From NCBI GenBank assembly GCA_963745955.1, contig CAVUZI010000005.1, positions 62,001 through 126,000 of the forward strand: DNA of 64,000 nt, in the 5' to 3' direction. The notes beneath the pieces were generated by a model. The model saw only the letters and a list, made by a program, of their open reading frames with translations. It did not search any database and was not told the origin of the DNA. Within the stretch, counting starts at the first letter, position 1. Each line of letters starts with the position of its first letter. The position numbers and the translations under genes are program-made. This DNA comes from Bog-756 sp963745955. GTDB lineage: Bacteria; Actinomycetota; Acidimicrobiia; Acidimicrobiales; RAAP-2. Below, piece by piece: positions 9,398-18,339 of the stretch.

Positions 9398-10377
9398 TCA
9401 GCCGGCGAGATCCGATGGAGGTCCCGCCATCGGAAGGGGCCGGCTGTCAGCCTCGAGGATGTGGGTCCCGTCCCCATCGTCCCAGGTCAACAGCACCGCC
9501 TCTGGAGGGGTCACCCGCCGGTGCAGCGTGGCCAGCGCCACCGTGGCCTCCGCTCCCGGGGACCAGGCCACCGACGAGAGGTGCCCCACCTCGCGTGAGC
9601 CGTCAGAGGTGAGCACGGCGGCACCGACCGGCGCGGAGGCACGGCCGGGCGGCCCATCGACCACCACACCGCACAGCCGCCGGGCGACGTTCGATCCCCG
9701 GGCGTCGATCCGGGCCACCAGCTCCTGGCCGGTGAAACAGCCCTTGGTGAACGAGACGGTGCGATCGACCAGGCCGAGCTCGGCCGCGATCGAGCCTTCC
9801 ACGATCTCGCGACCGTTGACCGGCACGCCCGGCTTCGATCCGGGCCGCCTCCCAGGCGTCTTCGCCACACCGGACGACCCGGTCGTCGACCCATCCCGAC
9901 AGACCGCCGGCAGGAGCCGGGCCGAGCAGGTCGACCCCGGACAGGCCCGGCCAGTCCACCGCGGCCACCAGATCCGGCACGCCGGTCACACCCCGGAGGG
10001 AATCGGGGCCCCGCAGGGCGACGCAGATCCAGTCGACGGGCTCGATGACCACCTTCATCCGCAGCCGGAAGCGCTCGAGCCTGGCCTGCACCACCGGCCC
10101 GAACCCGTGGTCGGTGTCGACGATGAAGGTATCGTCGGCCGTCCGGGTCAGCCGGAGGTAGGCATCGATCTTTCCCTGCGGGCTCAACAGGAGCGACTCG
10201 GCGGTGCCGCCCACGCCGAAGGGCCGAGACATCCTGGCTGCACTGGCCCTGCAGATACGAGGTGGCATCGGGTCCGGACACCGACAGCACGTCTCGCGCC
10301 AGCCGGCGCACGGCCGCCGTGCGCCGAAGGGCGGTGTAGCCCTCCCTGATCTCGTCGATGAGCTCCGCCCCGCTCAT
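9398..10377 (-). CDS. ygfZ: YgfZ/GcvT-like folate-binding Fe-S maintenance protein, frameshifted twice
   Basis: The YgfZ signature KGCFTGQELVAR is present near the C-terminal third, and LQGQCSQDV and SPQGKIDAYL in the N-terminal half match the tetrahydrofolate-binding GcvT-like fold. YgfZ helps repair or assemble certain Fe-S enzymes. Frame changes near 10215 and 9827 are each one extra base; the joined protein is about 326 residues. ATG at 10377 overlaps the trpE stop by 4 bases (ATGA), so it is coupled to trpE. The link to tryptophan synthesis is positional only. Confidence 0.85.
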
Positions 10378-11981
10378 CCGCTCGCCGAGGTCGCCGTCGG
10401 CGCCCGATCCGGCCCGACCGCGCCGGCCGGAGGCCGGACCGAGCCGGCGGCCCGGGCCATGGCCACCGCCGACAGCATGGCTGCGGCCTTGTCCCCGCAT
10501 TCGGCGTTCTCCGCCGCCGGGTCACTGTCGGCCACGATGCCCGCACCGGCCTGCACCGACGCCGATCCGTCAGGATGCACGGTCATGGTCCGGATGGCGA
10601 TGGCGGTATCGAGGTTGCCCGAGAAGTCCAGGTAGCCCACCACGCCCCCGTACACCCCACGCTTGGTGGGCTCGAGATCGTCGATGATCTCCATGGCCCG
10701 GACCTTGGGCGCGCCGGACAGGGTCCCGGCCGGCAGCGTGGCCCGCAGGACGTCGATGGGTCCCTTCCCCGGAGCCAGGCGCCCCGACACCTGCGATGTC
10801 AGGTGCATGATGTGGCTGTAGCGCTCGACCACCATCATCTCCTCGACCACCTCGGTACCGAAGCTGACCACCCGGCCCACATCGTTGCGGGCCAGGTCGA
10901 CCAGCATCACGTGCTCGGCCAACTCCTTCGGATCCTCGACCAGTTCCCCTTCGAGCCTGGCATCGTCCTCGGGGGTGACACCCCGTCGTCTCGAGCCGGC
11001 GATGGGCCGCGACACGACAGTTCCCTCGCGGAGCCGGACCATGGGTTCGGGCGAGGCGCCGACCACGGTGATCTCGGGGAAGCTGAGGAAGTAGAGGTAC
11101 GGGCTCGGGTTGACCAGCCGCAGGACCCGGTAGACGTCGAACGGATCGACCCCGAGCGATGCGAGGTCGAACCGTTGGGACAGCACGACCTGGAACACGT
11201 CGCCCGCGGTCACGTGCTCCTTGGCCGCCCGCACCGCGTCCTCGTACAGCGAGTCGGTCATGGTCCGGCGCACGTCAGCGGGAGGTCCGGTCCGTTCCGG
11301 CAACAGCCTCGGCGGTTGGTCGAGGGGCCGGAAGCAGTCGGCGGCCAACCGGTCGAGGCGGGTCAGGGCGTCGCGGTGGGCGAGGTCCAGCTCGTCGGGC
11401 CCCCAACCCGGGTCGATGACCACGTTGTCGATGAGCACCACCCGTTGACGCCAGTGGTCGAAGGCGGCCAGCTGCCCGATCATGGCCAGGACGGCATCCG
11501 GGTGGCCGTGGTCGTCGGGCGGGGTGTTCGGCAGGTGCTCCACCTCCCTGACCACGTCGTAGCCCAGGTAGCCGACCAGCCCGGCATGGAGCGGCGGCAG
11601 CTCGGGAAGGTCCGGGGAGTCGAAAGCGTCGAGAATGGTCTCGAGCGCGGCCAGCACCCCCCCGTTGCCGGTGACCCGGTCGCCGGTGAGCGTGTCGAGA
11701 TCCACGTCCCCGTCGGTGGTCACGAGATCGCCGCGTGCGGTGACGGTGGCCAGCGGATTGCGGCCCACGAAGGAGTACCTGCCCCACCGCTCGCCACCCT
11801 CCACGGACTCCAGCAGGAACCCGGTGCCGGTGCCCTCGGCGATCTGGAGATAGGCGGCCACCGGCGTGAGCGTGTCGGCCACCAGCTCGCGCCAGACCGG
11901 CACCACGCGGTGCTTGGCGGCCAGCGTGTGGAACCCGGCGCTCCCTGGCCCCTCGGGCCCGGTGCCGGACGGGGTGGTCAT
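10374..11981 (-). CDS. trpE: Anthranilate synthase component I
   Basis: Intact 535-residue chorismate-binding enzyme. The N-terminal domain has LLESVEGGERWGRYSF, the region carrying the tryptophan feedback site (LLES). The catalytic domain shows YLYFLSF, GASPEPMVRL, RPIAGSRRRG, LVDLARNDVGRV and GTLSGAPKVRAMEI, then AGAGIVADSDP. It needs a TrpG glutaminase partner not found in this window. The ATG at 11981 overlaps the hisI stop by 4 bases, and ygfZ overlaps its end, so hisI-trpE-ygfZ is one translationally coupled unit. The presence of LLES suggests ordinary tryptophan inhibition. Confidence 0.95.
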   Translation of the reverse strand: MTTPSGTGPEGPGSAGFHTLAAKHRVVPVWRELVADTLTPVAAYLQIAEGTGTGFLLESVEGGERWGRYSFVGRNPLATVTARGDLVTTDGDVDLDTLTGDRVTGNGGVLAALETILDAFDSPDLPELPPLHAGLVGYLGYDVVREVEHLPNTPPDDHGHPDAVLAMIGQLAAFDHWRQRVVLIDNVVIDPGWGPDELDLAHRDALTRLDRLAADCFRPLDQPPRLLPERTGPPADVRRTMTDSLYEDAVRAAKEHVTAGDVFQVVLSQRFDLASLGVDPFDVYRVLRLVNPSPYLYFLSFPEITVVGASPEPMVRLREGTVVSRPIAGSRRRGVTPEDDARLEGELVEDPKELAEHVMLVDLARNDVGRVVSFGTEVVEEMMVVERYSHIMHLTSQVSGRLAPGKGPIDVLRATLPAGTLSGAPKVRAMEIIDDLEPTKRGVYGGVVGYLDFSGNLDTAIAIRTMTVHPDGSASVQAGAGIVADSDPAAENAECGDKAAAMLSAVAMARAAGSVRPPAGAVGPDRAPTATSASG

Positions 11982-12370
11982 GCCCCGGTCGTCGGGTCGC
12001 CGAAGGCGCGGTAGAAGCAGGTTCGGTTGCCCGTGTGGCAGGCGCCGGCGCCCTGCTGGTCGACGACCAGCAACAGCACGTCGCCGTCACAGTCGTAGCG
12101 CACGCTCCGGACGTACTGGCGGTCGCCGGACGTCTCGCCCTTGCACCAGAACTCGCGCCGGCTCCGGCTCCAGAACCAGCTCCGCCCGGTCTCGAGGGTC
12201 TTGATGAGCGACTCGCGGTTCATCCACGCCAACATCAGGACGGCGTGGTCGGACGCGTCCTGGACGATGGCCGGGACCAGCCCGTCCGCGTTGAAGGCCA
12301 CCCCTTCCAACTCGTCCTCGGTGAAATCGATCGGCGTGGCGGTGTAGTCGGTTGTCCCGGTGCTGCTCAC
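11978..12370 (-). CDS. hisI: Phosphoribosyl-AMP cyclohydrolase
   Basis: Intact 130-residue enzyme for the third step of histidine synthesis. Metal-binding residues are in VRYDCDGD and in the paired cysteines of GACHTGNRTCFYR; the substrate loop WFWSRSRREFWCKGETSG is typical. GTG at 12370 (reads VSSTGTT) is supported by GGAG about 9 bases upstream. There is no fused HisE domain, so a separate hisE must exist elsewhere. It overlaps trpE by 4 bases, tying histidine and tryptophan genes in one transcript. Confidence 0.94.
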   Translation of the reverse strand: MSSTGTTDYTATPIDFTEDELEGVAFNADGLVPAIVQDASDHAVLMLAWMNRESLIKTLETGRSWFWSRSRREFWCKGETSGDRQYVRSVRYDCDGDVLLLVVDQQGAGACHTGNRTCFYRAFGDPTTGA

Positions 12371-12492
12371 GAGAGGTGCTCCCTGGTGGATTGGTTTCGG
12401 TGCTGGTTCGACCTGGCCGTCGGGGCGGCACTGCCTGGGTGTCGGGGCGGCGGTCGGAGCCGGACCCGGTCCCGCCTAGTGCAAATGGGCGT

Positions 12493-12858
12493 TCATAGGT
12501 AGAGGCCTGTGCCGCCGTCGATGCGGGTGGCCGCCACGGCGTGGATGTCCCGCTCGCGCAGGATCACATACTCGTCCCCCTGGACCTCGACCTCGAAGCG
12601 GTCCTCGGGGTTGAACAGGACATTGTCGCCGACCTTCACCGAACGGACGTGCGGACCGACGGCGACCGCCTCGGCCCAGGTCAGGCGCCGGGAGACCTGG
12701 GCGGTGGCCGGGATCAGGATCCCGGACCTCGAGCGTCGCTCCCCCTCGGTCTGGCCGACCTGGACCAACACCCGATCGGCCAGCACGGTGATGGCCAGCT
12801 TGGCCGGGTTGTCGCCATTTTGGCTGGTCGTCGGTACTTCTGGCGTCGTCATGGCCAC
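12493..12858 (-). CDS. GroES-like co-chaperonin (orphan)
   Basis: A 121-residue Cpn10-family protein. AITVLADRVLVQVGQ is the first strand, SGILIPATAQ corresponds to the mobile loop with its hydrophobic ILI tripeptide that docks on GroEL, VKVGDNVLFNPEDRFEVEV is the central barrel, and YVILRERDIHAV is the final strand. About 20 extra residues at the N-terminus and a short C-terminal tail make it longer than standard GroES (about 95). No groEL is adjacent. The GTG at 12858 is favoured because a TAGCCT box ends 7 bases before it; an ATG two codons later is the alternative. It sits between hisF and hisI but has its own promoter. Confidence 0.8.
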   Translation of the reverse strand: MAMTTPEVPTTSQNGDNPAKLAITVLADRVLVQVGQTEGERRSRSGILIPATAQVSRRLTWAEAVAVGPHVRSVKVGDNVLFNPEDRFEVEVQGDEYVILRERDIHAVAATRIDGGTGLYL

Positions 12859-12865
12859 AGGAGAA

Positions 12866-12871
12866 AGGCTA
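12866..12871 (-). promoter_or_regulatory. Putative -10 box for the orphan groES
   Basis: Minus-strand TAGCCT ends 7 bases before the GTG start at 12858, predicting a leaderless mRNA and supporting GTG over the downstream ATG. Confidence 0.5.
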
Positions 12872-12912
12872 CCGCAGGGGCGGGGCCGCCCACGCGTGGC
12901 CGGGACGGACCG

Positions 12913-13695
12913 TCACGCCGGCCGCACCTGCACCCCGGCCGCCTCCAGATGCTGCTTGGCCTGCGCCACGGTGAACTCACCCAGATGGAAGATCGAGGCG
13001 GCCAGCACCGCTTCGGCGCGGCCCTCGACCGCTCCCTCCACCAGGTGGTCGAGCGTGCCCACTCCCCCGGAGGCGATCACCGGGACCGGGCAGTCCTCGG
13101 CCACCGTCCGGGTCAGTTCGAGGTCGAAGCCGTCCCTGGTCCCGTCCCGGTCCATCGAGGTCAGGAGTATCTCGCCCGCGCCCGCGGCCGAGGAGCGCCG
13201 GCACCATTCGACCGCGTCGACGCCGGTCGGGGTGCGCCCGCCGTGGGTGAACACCTCCCAGGACGCGCCCGACTGCCCCGCCGCCTGCCCGCGCCGGCGC
13301 CGGGCGTCGACGGCCACCACCACGCACTGGCTTCCGAACTCATCGGCCAGCTCGGCGATGAGTTCGGGCCGGTCGACGGCGGCCGTGTTGATCCCCACCT
13401 TGTCCGCACCGGCCCGCAGCAGCAGCCGGGCATCGTCCACGGACCGGATCCCCCCGCCCACCGTGAAGGGGATGAACACCGCCTCTGCGGTCCGCGACAC
13501 CACCTCGACCATGGTCCGTCGATTGTCCGACGATGCCGTGATGTCCAAGAAGACGAGTTCGTCCGCGCCCTGGGCGTCGTAGCGTCCGGCCAGCTCCACG
13601 GGATCGCCGGCGTCGAAGAGGTCGGTGAACTGCACGCCCTTCACGACCCGTCCGGCGTCGACGTCGAGGCAGGGGATCACCCGTACCGTGCGCAC
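12913..13695 (-). CDS. hisF: Imidazole glycerol phosphate synthase cyclase subunit
   Basis: Intact 260-residue TIM barrel. Catalytic Asp residues lie in IPCLDVDAGRVVKG and VVVAVDARR; phosphate loops are TVGGGIRSVDDARLLL and VIASGGVGTLDHL. Works with HisH, which feeds ammonia, to make imidazole glycerol phosphate and AICAR. The ATG at 13695 overlaps the end of hisA by 19 bases. It is the last gene of the hisD-C-B-H-A-F run. Confidence 0.95.
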   Translation of the reverse strand: MRTVRVIPCLDVDAGRVVKGVQFTDLFDAGDPVELAGRYDAQGADELVFLDITASSDNRRTMVEVVSRTAEAVFIPFTVGGGIRSVDDARLLLRAGADKVGINTAAVDRPELIAELADEFGSQCVVVAVDARRRRGQAAGQSGASWEVFTHGGRTPTGVDAVEWCRRSSAAGAGEILLTSMDRDGTRDGFDLELTRTVAEDCPVPVIASGGVGTLDHLVEGAVEGRAEAVLAASIFHLGEFTVAQAKQHLEAAGVQVRPA

Positions 13696-14460
13696 GCGGC
13701 CACCCCTTCCTCGACGGTCAGTCGCCCGTCGACGAGCGCCCGGCCGCTGATCACCCCGGACAGCCGCCGCGCCGATCCGCCGGTGCCGGCCGGCGCCGCC
13801 CCGGCACTGACCTCGAGTCGGGCCAGCGCCTCGATGTCGGCCGCCGCGGCCACGCCCCCCGAGGCGATCACCGGGATGTCGGTCGACCCCAGCACCTGGC
13901 GCAGTCCCCCCACGTCAGGGCCGGTGAGCATGCCGTCACGCTCGATGGCGGTCACGATCACCGCGGCCACTCCGGCGCCCGCGAGGTCGCCGAGGAGCTC
14001 GTCCACGGTCCGCCCGCTGCCCTGCTCCCACCCCCGGACGGCAACCTCGGTGCGACCGTCGGCGTCGAGGCGGTAGTCGATCCCGACGCCCACCCTGCCG
14101 GGGAAGGTCGCCGCCAGCGTGCGGGCCAGGCCGGGATCGTCGAGGGCCAGCGTGCCGAGGACGACCCGGCTCACCCCGCCCGACAGCAGCTCCCGGACAT
14201 CGTCCTCGGATGCGCACCCCTCCGCCGGACTGGACCGGGACACCGACGGCGGCGGCGATGGCCAGCACCGTCGGGCGGTTGACCGGATCCCCGCCCCGGG
14301 CGGCATCGAGGTCGACCACGTGGAGCCACGGTGCGCCGGACGCGGCGAACCGATGGGCCAGCTCCAGCGGGTCGCCGTAGTCGGATTGGCGGCCGAAGTC
14401 CCCCTGGGCCAGGCGCACGGCTCCGCCGTCGCGGATGTCGATGGCCGGGTAGAGGTCCAT
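13677..14460 (-). CDS. hisA: Phosphoribosylformimino-AICAR-phosphate isomerase (frameshifted)
   Basis: The N-terminal frame gives MDLYPAIDIRDGGAVRLAQG with the catalytic Asp and QSGGGVR; the second frame gives ELLSGGVSRVVLGTLALDD, GVGIDYRL, VTAIERDGMLTGPDV and VIASGGVAAAADI. The break near 14211 is one extra base. Corrected length is about 261 residues. The ATG at 14460 overlaps the hisH stop (TGATG). A separate trpF exists here, so this is more likely a plain HisA than a bifunctional PriA, although the sequence alone does not settle that. Confidence 0.9.
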
Positions 14461-15078
14461 CACCGCGGCGCGTCGGTCGCGGCGCGGACGAAGTTGGCCA
14501 GGATGCCGAGGCCGACCGAGCCGGACTTTTCGGGGTGGAACTGGGTTCCCCACACCGTGCCCCGCTCGGCCGACGCGGTCACCGGTCCGCCGTAGTCGCA
14601 GGTGGACGAGGTGTGCGCGGTGGGCTCCGGTGCATACGAGTGCACGAAGTAGACCCAGGCCGGGGCTGGGCACGCCCTCGAGCAGGCCACCGACGGGAGG
14701 ATCCGGCGTGTCCAGGACGTTCCACTGCATCTGGGGACGCTTGACGCCCTCCGCCAATCGCCGGACCGTTCCCGGGAGCACGCCGAGCCCCTGTTCGGAC
14801 GGGGACTCCTCGGAGCCCTCGTACAGCAGCTGGAATCCGACACAGATCCCGAGGAAGGGCACGCCCCGCTCGATGGCGGCGGTCGCCGCCTTGTCCAGAC
14901 CGCTCGACCGGAGGGCCTGCGCGCAGCGACCGAACGATCCCACACCGGGCAGCACCACGGCGTCCGCGGCGGCGGCGCGGTCAGGGTCGTCGACCAGCGA
15001 CGCGTCGGCTCCGAGGTACTGGAGGGCCTTCTCCGCCGAGCGCAGGTTCCCGATGCCGTAGTCGAGGACGGCGATCAC
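14460..15078 (-). CDS. hisH: Imidazole glycerol phosphate synthase glutaminase subunit (frameshifted)
   Basis: Class I glutamine amidotransferase. Visible are IAVLDYGIGNLRSAEKAL, VVLPGVGSFG, the nucleophile in FLGICVGFQLLYEGSEES and, in the second frame, the His-Glu pair in GTQFHPEKSG. The frame breaks near 14661 by one extra base, just before WVYFVHSY. The joined protein is about 206 residues, normal for HisH. The ATG at 15078 lies just beyond the repeat tract that follows hisB. Confidence 0.92.
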
Positions 15079-15136
15079 CGGTGGCCGGTGGGATCGGAGC
15101 CGGTGGGGCTATCCGGGTGGGGTCGCCGGACCGCCG

Positions 15137-15219
15137 GGGTCACAGGGTCCCCTTGGTGGGTCACAGGGACCCCTTGGTGGATCACGAGGTCCTCTGGTGG
15201 GTCACAGGGTCCCCTTGGT
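15137..15219. repeat. Four 20-21-bp tandem repeats spanning the hisB stop codon
   Basis: Units at 15137-15157, 15158-15178, 15179-15198 and 15199-15219 carry the core GGGTCACAGGG...CCTTGGT. The last unit holds the final codons and stop of hisB (TKGTL and TGA on the minus strand); the other copies repeat the same end, including TGA, downstream of the gene. This looks like tandem duplication of the 3' end of hisB. Confidence 0.85.
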
Positions 15220-15822
15220 GGAGGGAATGCCGCCACCCTCGTGACGGACCGCATCACGAAGGGCCCGGGCCACACCCTTGAAGGAAGCCTCCACGATGTG
15301 GTGGGTGTTCTTGCCCGAGCGCAGCCGGACGTGGAGGGTCATCCCCGCCGATGTGGCCAACGCCCGCCAGAACTCCTCGGCCAACTGCGGGTCGAAGGGC
15401 GGCGTGCCGAGGGCCATGGTGTCCGGTGGAAACTCGATGTCATAGGTGAGGAACGGCCGGCCCGACAGGTCCAGCGCCACCTCCACCAGGGCTTCGTCCA
15501 GGGGGACGGCGACCGATCCGAACCGCCGGATGCCGGCCTTGTCGCCCAGAGCCGCGGCCAGGACCTCGCCGATGGTGATGCCGACGTCCTCGACGGTGTG
15601 GTGGGCGTCGACCTCCAGGTCGCCGCGGGCCGACACCTCGAGGTCGAACCCTGCGTGCCGACCCAGCTGGCTGACCATGTGGTCGAAGAACGGGAGGCCG
15701 GTGGAGACGTCGGTGAGGCCGGTCCCGTCGATGTCGACGACCACGTCGATGGACGTCTCCTTGGTCGCTCTGTGCACTTCGGCGGTCCGGTGGGCGGCGG
15801 GCGTGGTGGTCGTGGCGCTCAT
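15202..15822 (-). CDS. hisB: Imidazoleglycerol-phosphate dehydratase
   Basis: Intact 206-residue monofunctional IGPD. The duplicated metal-binding motifs are HHTVEDVGITIGE and THHIVEASFKGVARALRDA; GLPFFDHMVSQLGRHAGFDL is the N-terminal repeat signature. The manganese enzyme removes water from IGP. No histidinol phosphatase domain is fused. The last six residues and the stop codon are inside a tandem repeat tract. The start overlaps the hisC stop by 4 bases (15819-15822). Confidence 0.95.
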   Translation of the reverse strand: MSATTTTPAAHRTAEVHRATKETSIDVVVDIDGTGLTDVSTGLPFFDHMVSQLGRHAGFDLEVSARGDLEVDAHHTVEDVGITIGEVLAAALGDKAGIRRFGSVAVPLDEALVEVALDLSGRPFLTYDIEFPPDTMALGTPPFDPQLAEEFWRALATSAGMTLHVRLRSGKNTHHIVEASFKGVARALRDAVRHEGGGIPSTKGTL

Positions 15823-16925
15823 TGCAGGCTTTCACTCAGTGCGGCCAGGAAGCGGTCGTTCTCTTCGGGGAGACCGACCGTGACCCGCAGGCATCCGGCA
15901 AGGCCCGGCCACTCCGAACAGTCTCGCACGAGGACGGACGCGTCGAGGAGCTTGGCCCATACCTCCCGTGCCCCCCTGTCCGTGGGCCGGAAGAGGATGA
16001 AGTTGGCGTCCGAGGGCCAGCTCTGGACGGGGAGCTCGGCCAGCGCTGCGGCGATGCGCCCGCGCTCCTCTTTGAGCATGGCCACCCGCGCCTCCATCTC
16101 GTCGACGAAGCGCAGGGCCAGGCGACCGGCCAACTGCTTGGCCGCGTCGAGGTGGTACGGGAGCACCACCATCTCGCACGCCTCGACCACCGACGGCGGG
16201 CCCACCAGGTAGCCGAGCCGCAGTCCGGCCATCGACCACGTCTTCGAGAAGGTCCGGACCACGACGGTGCGATCCGAGCCCGGGCCACCGTTTCGCACCA
16301 CGTCCAGCGCCGAGGAACCGGCGAACTGCCCGTAGGCCTCGTCCACCACCACGAGGCCGGCGGTCGCCGCGACCACCGCCTCGATCTGCTCCGGGGTCTC
16401 GGCCCGGCCGGTCGGGTTGTTCGGAGAACACAGGAAGGTGATGACGGGATGGTGTCCATCGACGACCCGCTTCACCTCGTCGAGGTCGATGACGAAGTCG
16501 TCCGTGCGGCTGCCCAGGGCCACTTCGGTGCCGGTGATACGGGCGATGTGGCGGTGGAGCGTGTAGGTGGGCTCGAACACGGCCACCGTGCGGCCGGGCC
16601 CTCCGTAGGCCAGCAGTAGCGACTGGAGGACCTCGTTCGAGCCGTTGGCGCAGAAGATCTGGTCGGGCCCGACCCCGTGGCTCTCGGCCAGCGCTTGACG
16701 GAGCTCGGATGCCTCACGGTCCGGATAGCGGTTGAAGGCGATGCCGGCCAGCCCGGCGCGGAAGGCGTCGAACCACTGCGGAGGTGGAGGCAGGGGCGAC
16801 TCATTGGTGTTGAGGCGCACGTCGACGTCGACCTGCGCCGAGTGGTAGCCGGTGAGGGCGACCAGATCGGGCCGGACCGCGGGCCGCGCCGGTCCGTCGT
16901 GGCGGCGCGGTGCTACTGCTGCCAT
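15819..16925 (-). CDS. hisC: Histidinol-phosphate aminotransferase
   Basis: Intact 368-residue fold-type I PLP enzyme. Signatures: RLNTNESPLPPPP, FCANGSNEVLQ, FLCSPNNPTGRA, VVVDEAYGQFAG and the PLP lysine in RTFSKTWSMAGLRLGYL. Converts imidazole acetol phosphate to histidinol phosphate. The ATG at 16925 (MAAVAPRRHDGP) is chosen because it overlaps the end of hisD by 13 bases, typical of this operon; longer upstream reading is only the antisense shadow of hisD. Confidence 0.94.
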   Translation of the reverse strand: MAAVAPRRHDGPARPAVRPDLVALTGYHSAQVDVDVRLNTNESPLPPPPQWFDAFRAGLAGIAFNRYPDREASELRQALAESHGVGPDQIFCANGSNEVLQSLLLAYGGPGRTVAVFEPTYTLHRHIARITGTEVALGSRTDDFVIDLDEVKRVVDGHHPVITFLCSPNNPTGRAETPEQIEAVVAATAGLVVVDEAYGQFAGSSALDVVRNGGPGSDRTVVVRTFSKTWSMAGLRLGYLVGPPSVVEACEMVVLPYHLDAAKQLAGRLALRFVDEMEARVAMLKEERGRIAAALAELPVQSWPSDANFILFRPTDRGAREVWAKLLDASVLVRDCSEWPGLAGCLRVTVGLPEENDRFLAALSESLQ

Positions 16926-18214
16926 CGCAGGCGGATCGACTCGGCATGGGCGGAGAGGCCCTCGGTCTCGGCCAGTGTGACCACGTGAGGGCCGAGCACC
17001 TCGAGGGCCTTCTCGCTGACGGTGACGGCGTGGATGTGACGCCTGAAGTCGTCCACTCTGAGCGCGCTGGCGAACCGGGCCGTGCGGTTGGTGGGCAGCA
17101 CGTGGTTGGGTCCGGCCAGGTAGTCGCCGATGCTGGCCGGCGAGCTGGGGCCGAGGAAGACGGCCCCTGCGGACAAGATGAGCGGCAGCACCGACTTGGC
17201 TCGATCGACGAGTAGCTCCAGGTGCTCGGGGGCCACGACGTTGGCCACGGCACATGCCTGCTCGAGATCGTCGACCAGCACCACGAACCCGCCCGCATCG
17301 AGGGTGGCCTCGAGATCTGCTCGCCGGGGCGACGCACTCACCATGCGGGCGACGTGGGCCACCACCTCCTCGGCCACTTCCTCCGACCAGGTCAGCAACC
17401 ACGCCAGTCCATCGGGTCCGTGCTCGGCCTGGACGACGAGATCGATGGCGGCCAGCTCGGGAGGTGTCTCGGGACCTGCGATCACCACCACCTCGGACGG
17501 TCCGGCGAAGGCCGACGCCACGCCCACCACTCCCGACACCTGGCGCTTGGCTTCGGCCACATAGCGGTTGCCGGGGCCGACGATGACATCGACGGCGTCG
17601 ATCGACTCGGTCCCATAGGCCATGGCCCCGATGGCCTGGGCCCCGCCCACCCGGTACACCTCTCCCACGCCGGCCACCGCGGCCGCCGCCAACGTGGCGT
17701 CGTCGATCCGGCCGTCCGGCCCGGGCGGGACGCACAGGACGATCTCGTCGACGCCGGCGACCTGGGCGGGCACCGCACACATGAGCACCGTCGACGGATA
17801 GCGGGCGCGACCGCCGGGCGCGTAACACCCGGCGCGCGCCACCGGGCGCACCAGATGCCGCACCTCGATGCCACCGGACTCGAAGTCCTCGGCTGACGAG
17901 TCGCCGGACTCATGAGCGTGGTAGGCCAGGATCCGGTCGTGGGCGACGTCCAACGCGTCCTGAAGGTCGGTGGGCACCCGGCGGAGGGCGGCCTGGATCT
18001 CCTCCTCGGGAACCCGCAGCACGTCGATGTCCACGCCGTCGAACTTGCGGGTGAGCCGGCGTACGGCGGCGTCGCCCTCCTCGCGTACCTGGCGGAGGAT
18101 GGAGGCCACTTCGCCCGCGCCGCGATCATCGACATCGGCCGGACGCGGGAGCGCTCGTTCCAGTGCCCGGCGGTCGCCGGAGAAGCCGCGGAGATCGAGC
18201 CGACGCAGAGCCAT
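16913..18214 (-). CDS. hisD: Histidinol dehydrogenase
   Basis: Intact 433-residue enzyme for the last two oxidation steps of histidine synthesis. Conserved segments: YAPGGRARYPSTVLM, VGGAQAIGAMAYGTESI, VIVGPGNRYVAEAKRQV, AGPSEVVVIAG, LVVQAEHGPDG and VAPEHLEL, containing the catalytic Glu/His and zinc ligands. First gene of the hisD-C-B-H-A-F unit. A minus-strand TAGCAT box ends 9 bases before the ATG at 18214. Confidence 0.96.
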   Translation of the reverse strand: MALRRLDLRGFSGDRRALERALPRPADVDDRGAGEVASILRQVREEGDAAVRRLTRKFDGVDIDVLRVPEEEIQAALRRVPTDLQDALDVAHDRILAYHAHESGDSSAEDFESGGIEVRHLVRPVARAGCYAPGGRARYPSTVLMCAVPAQVAGVDEIVLCVPPGPDGRIDDATLAAAAVAGVGEVYRVGGAQAIGAMAYGTESIDAVDVIVGPGNRYVAEAKRQVSGVVGVASAFAGPSEVVVIAGPETPPELAAIDLVVQAEHGPDGLAWLLTWSEEVAEEVVAHVARMVSASPRRADLEATLDAGGFVVLVDDLEQACAVANVVAPEHLELLVDRAKSVLPLILSAGAVFLGPSSPASIGDYLAGPNHVLPTNRTARFASALRVDDFRRHIHAVTVSEKALEVLGPHVVTLAETEGLSAHAESIRLRWQQ

Positions 18215-18223
18215 AGCCCGTCG

Positions 18224-18229
18224 ATGCTA
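18224..18229 (-). promoter_or_regulatory. Putative -10 box for the his operon
   Basis: Minus-strand TAGCAT, 9 bases before the hisD ATG. The same hexamer precedes ruvC. No histidine leader peptide or attenuator fits in the remaining space. Confidence 0.5.
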
Positions 18230-18339
18230 CCGGACCTGGGCCGTCGCCAGACCGGAGCCGCGGCGGAGCCATGCACCACCCGACCGGCCGGGGCCGGACC
18301 CGCTCCGCCCGACCCGGCGCAGGGTGCCATGATCGTCCG

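Noticed and set aside
15137..15219. Possible CRISPR-like repeats
   Set aside because: Units are directly tandem with no spacers, only four copies, and no cas genes; better explained as local duplication.
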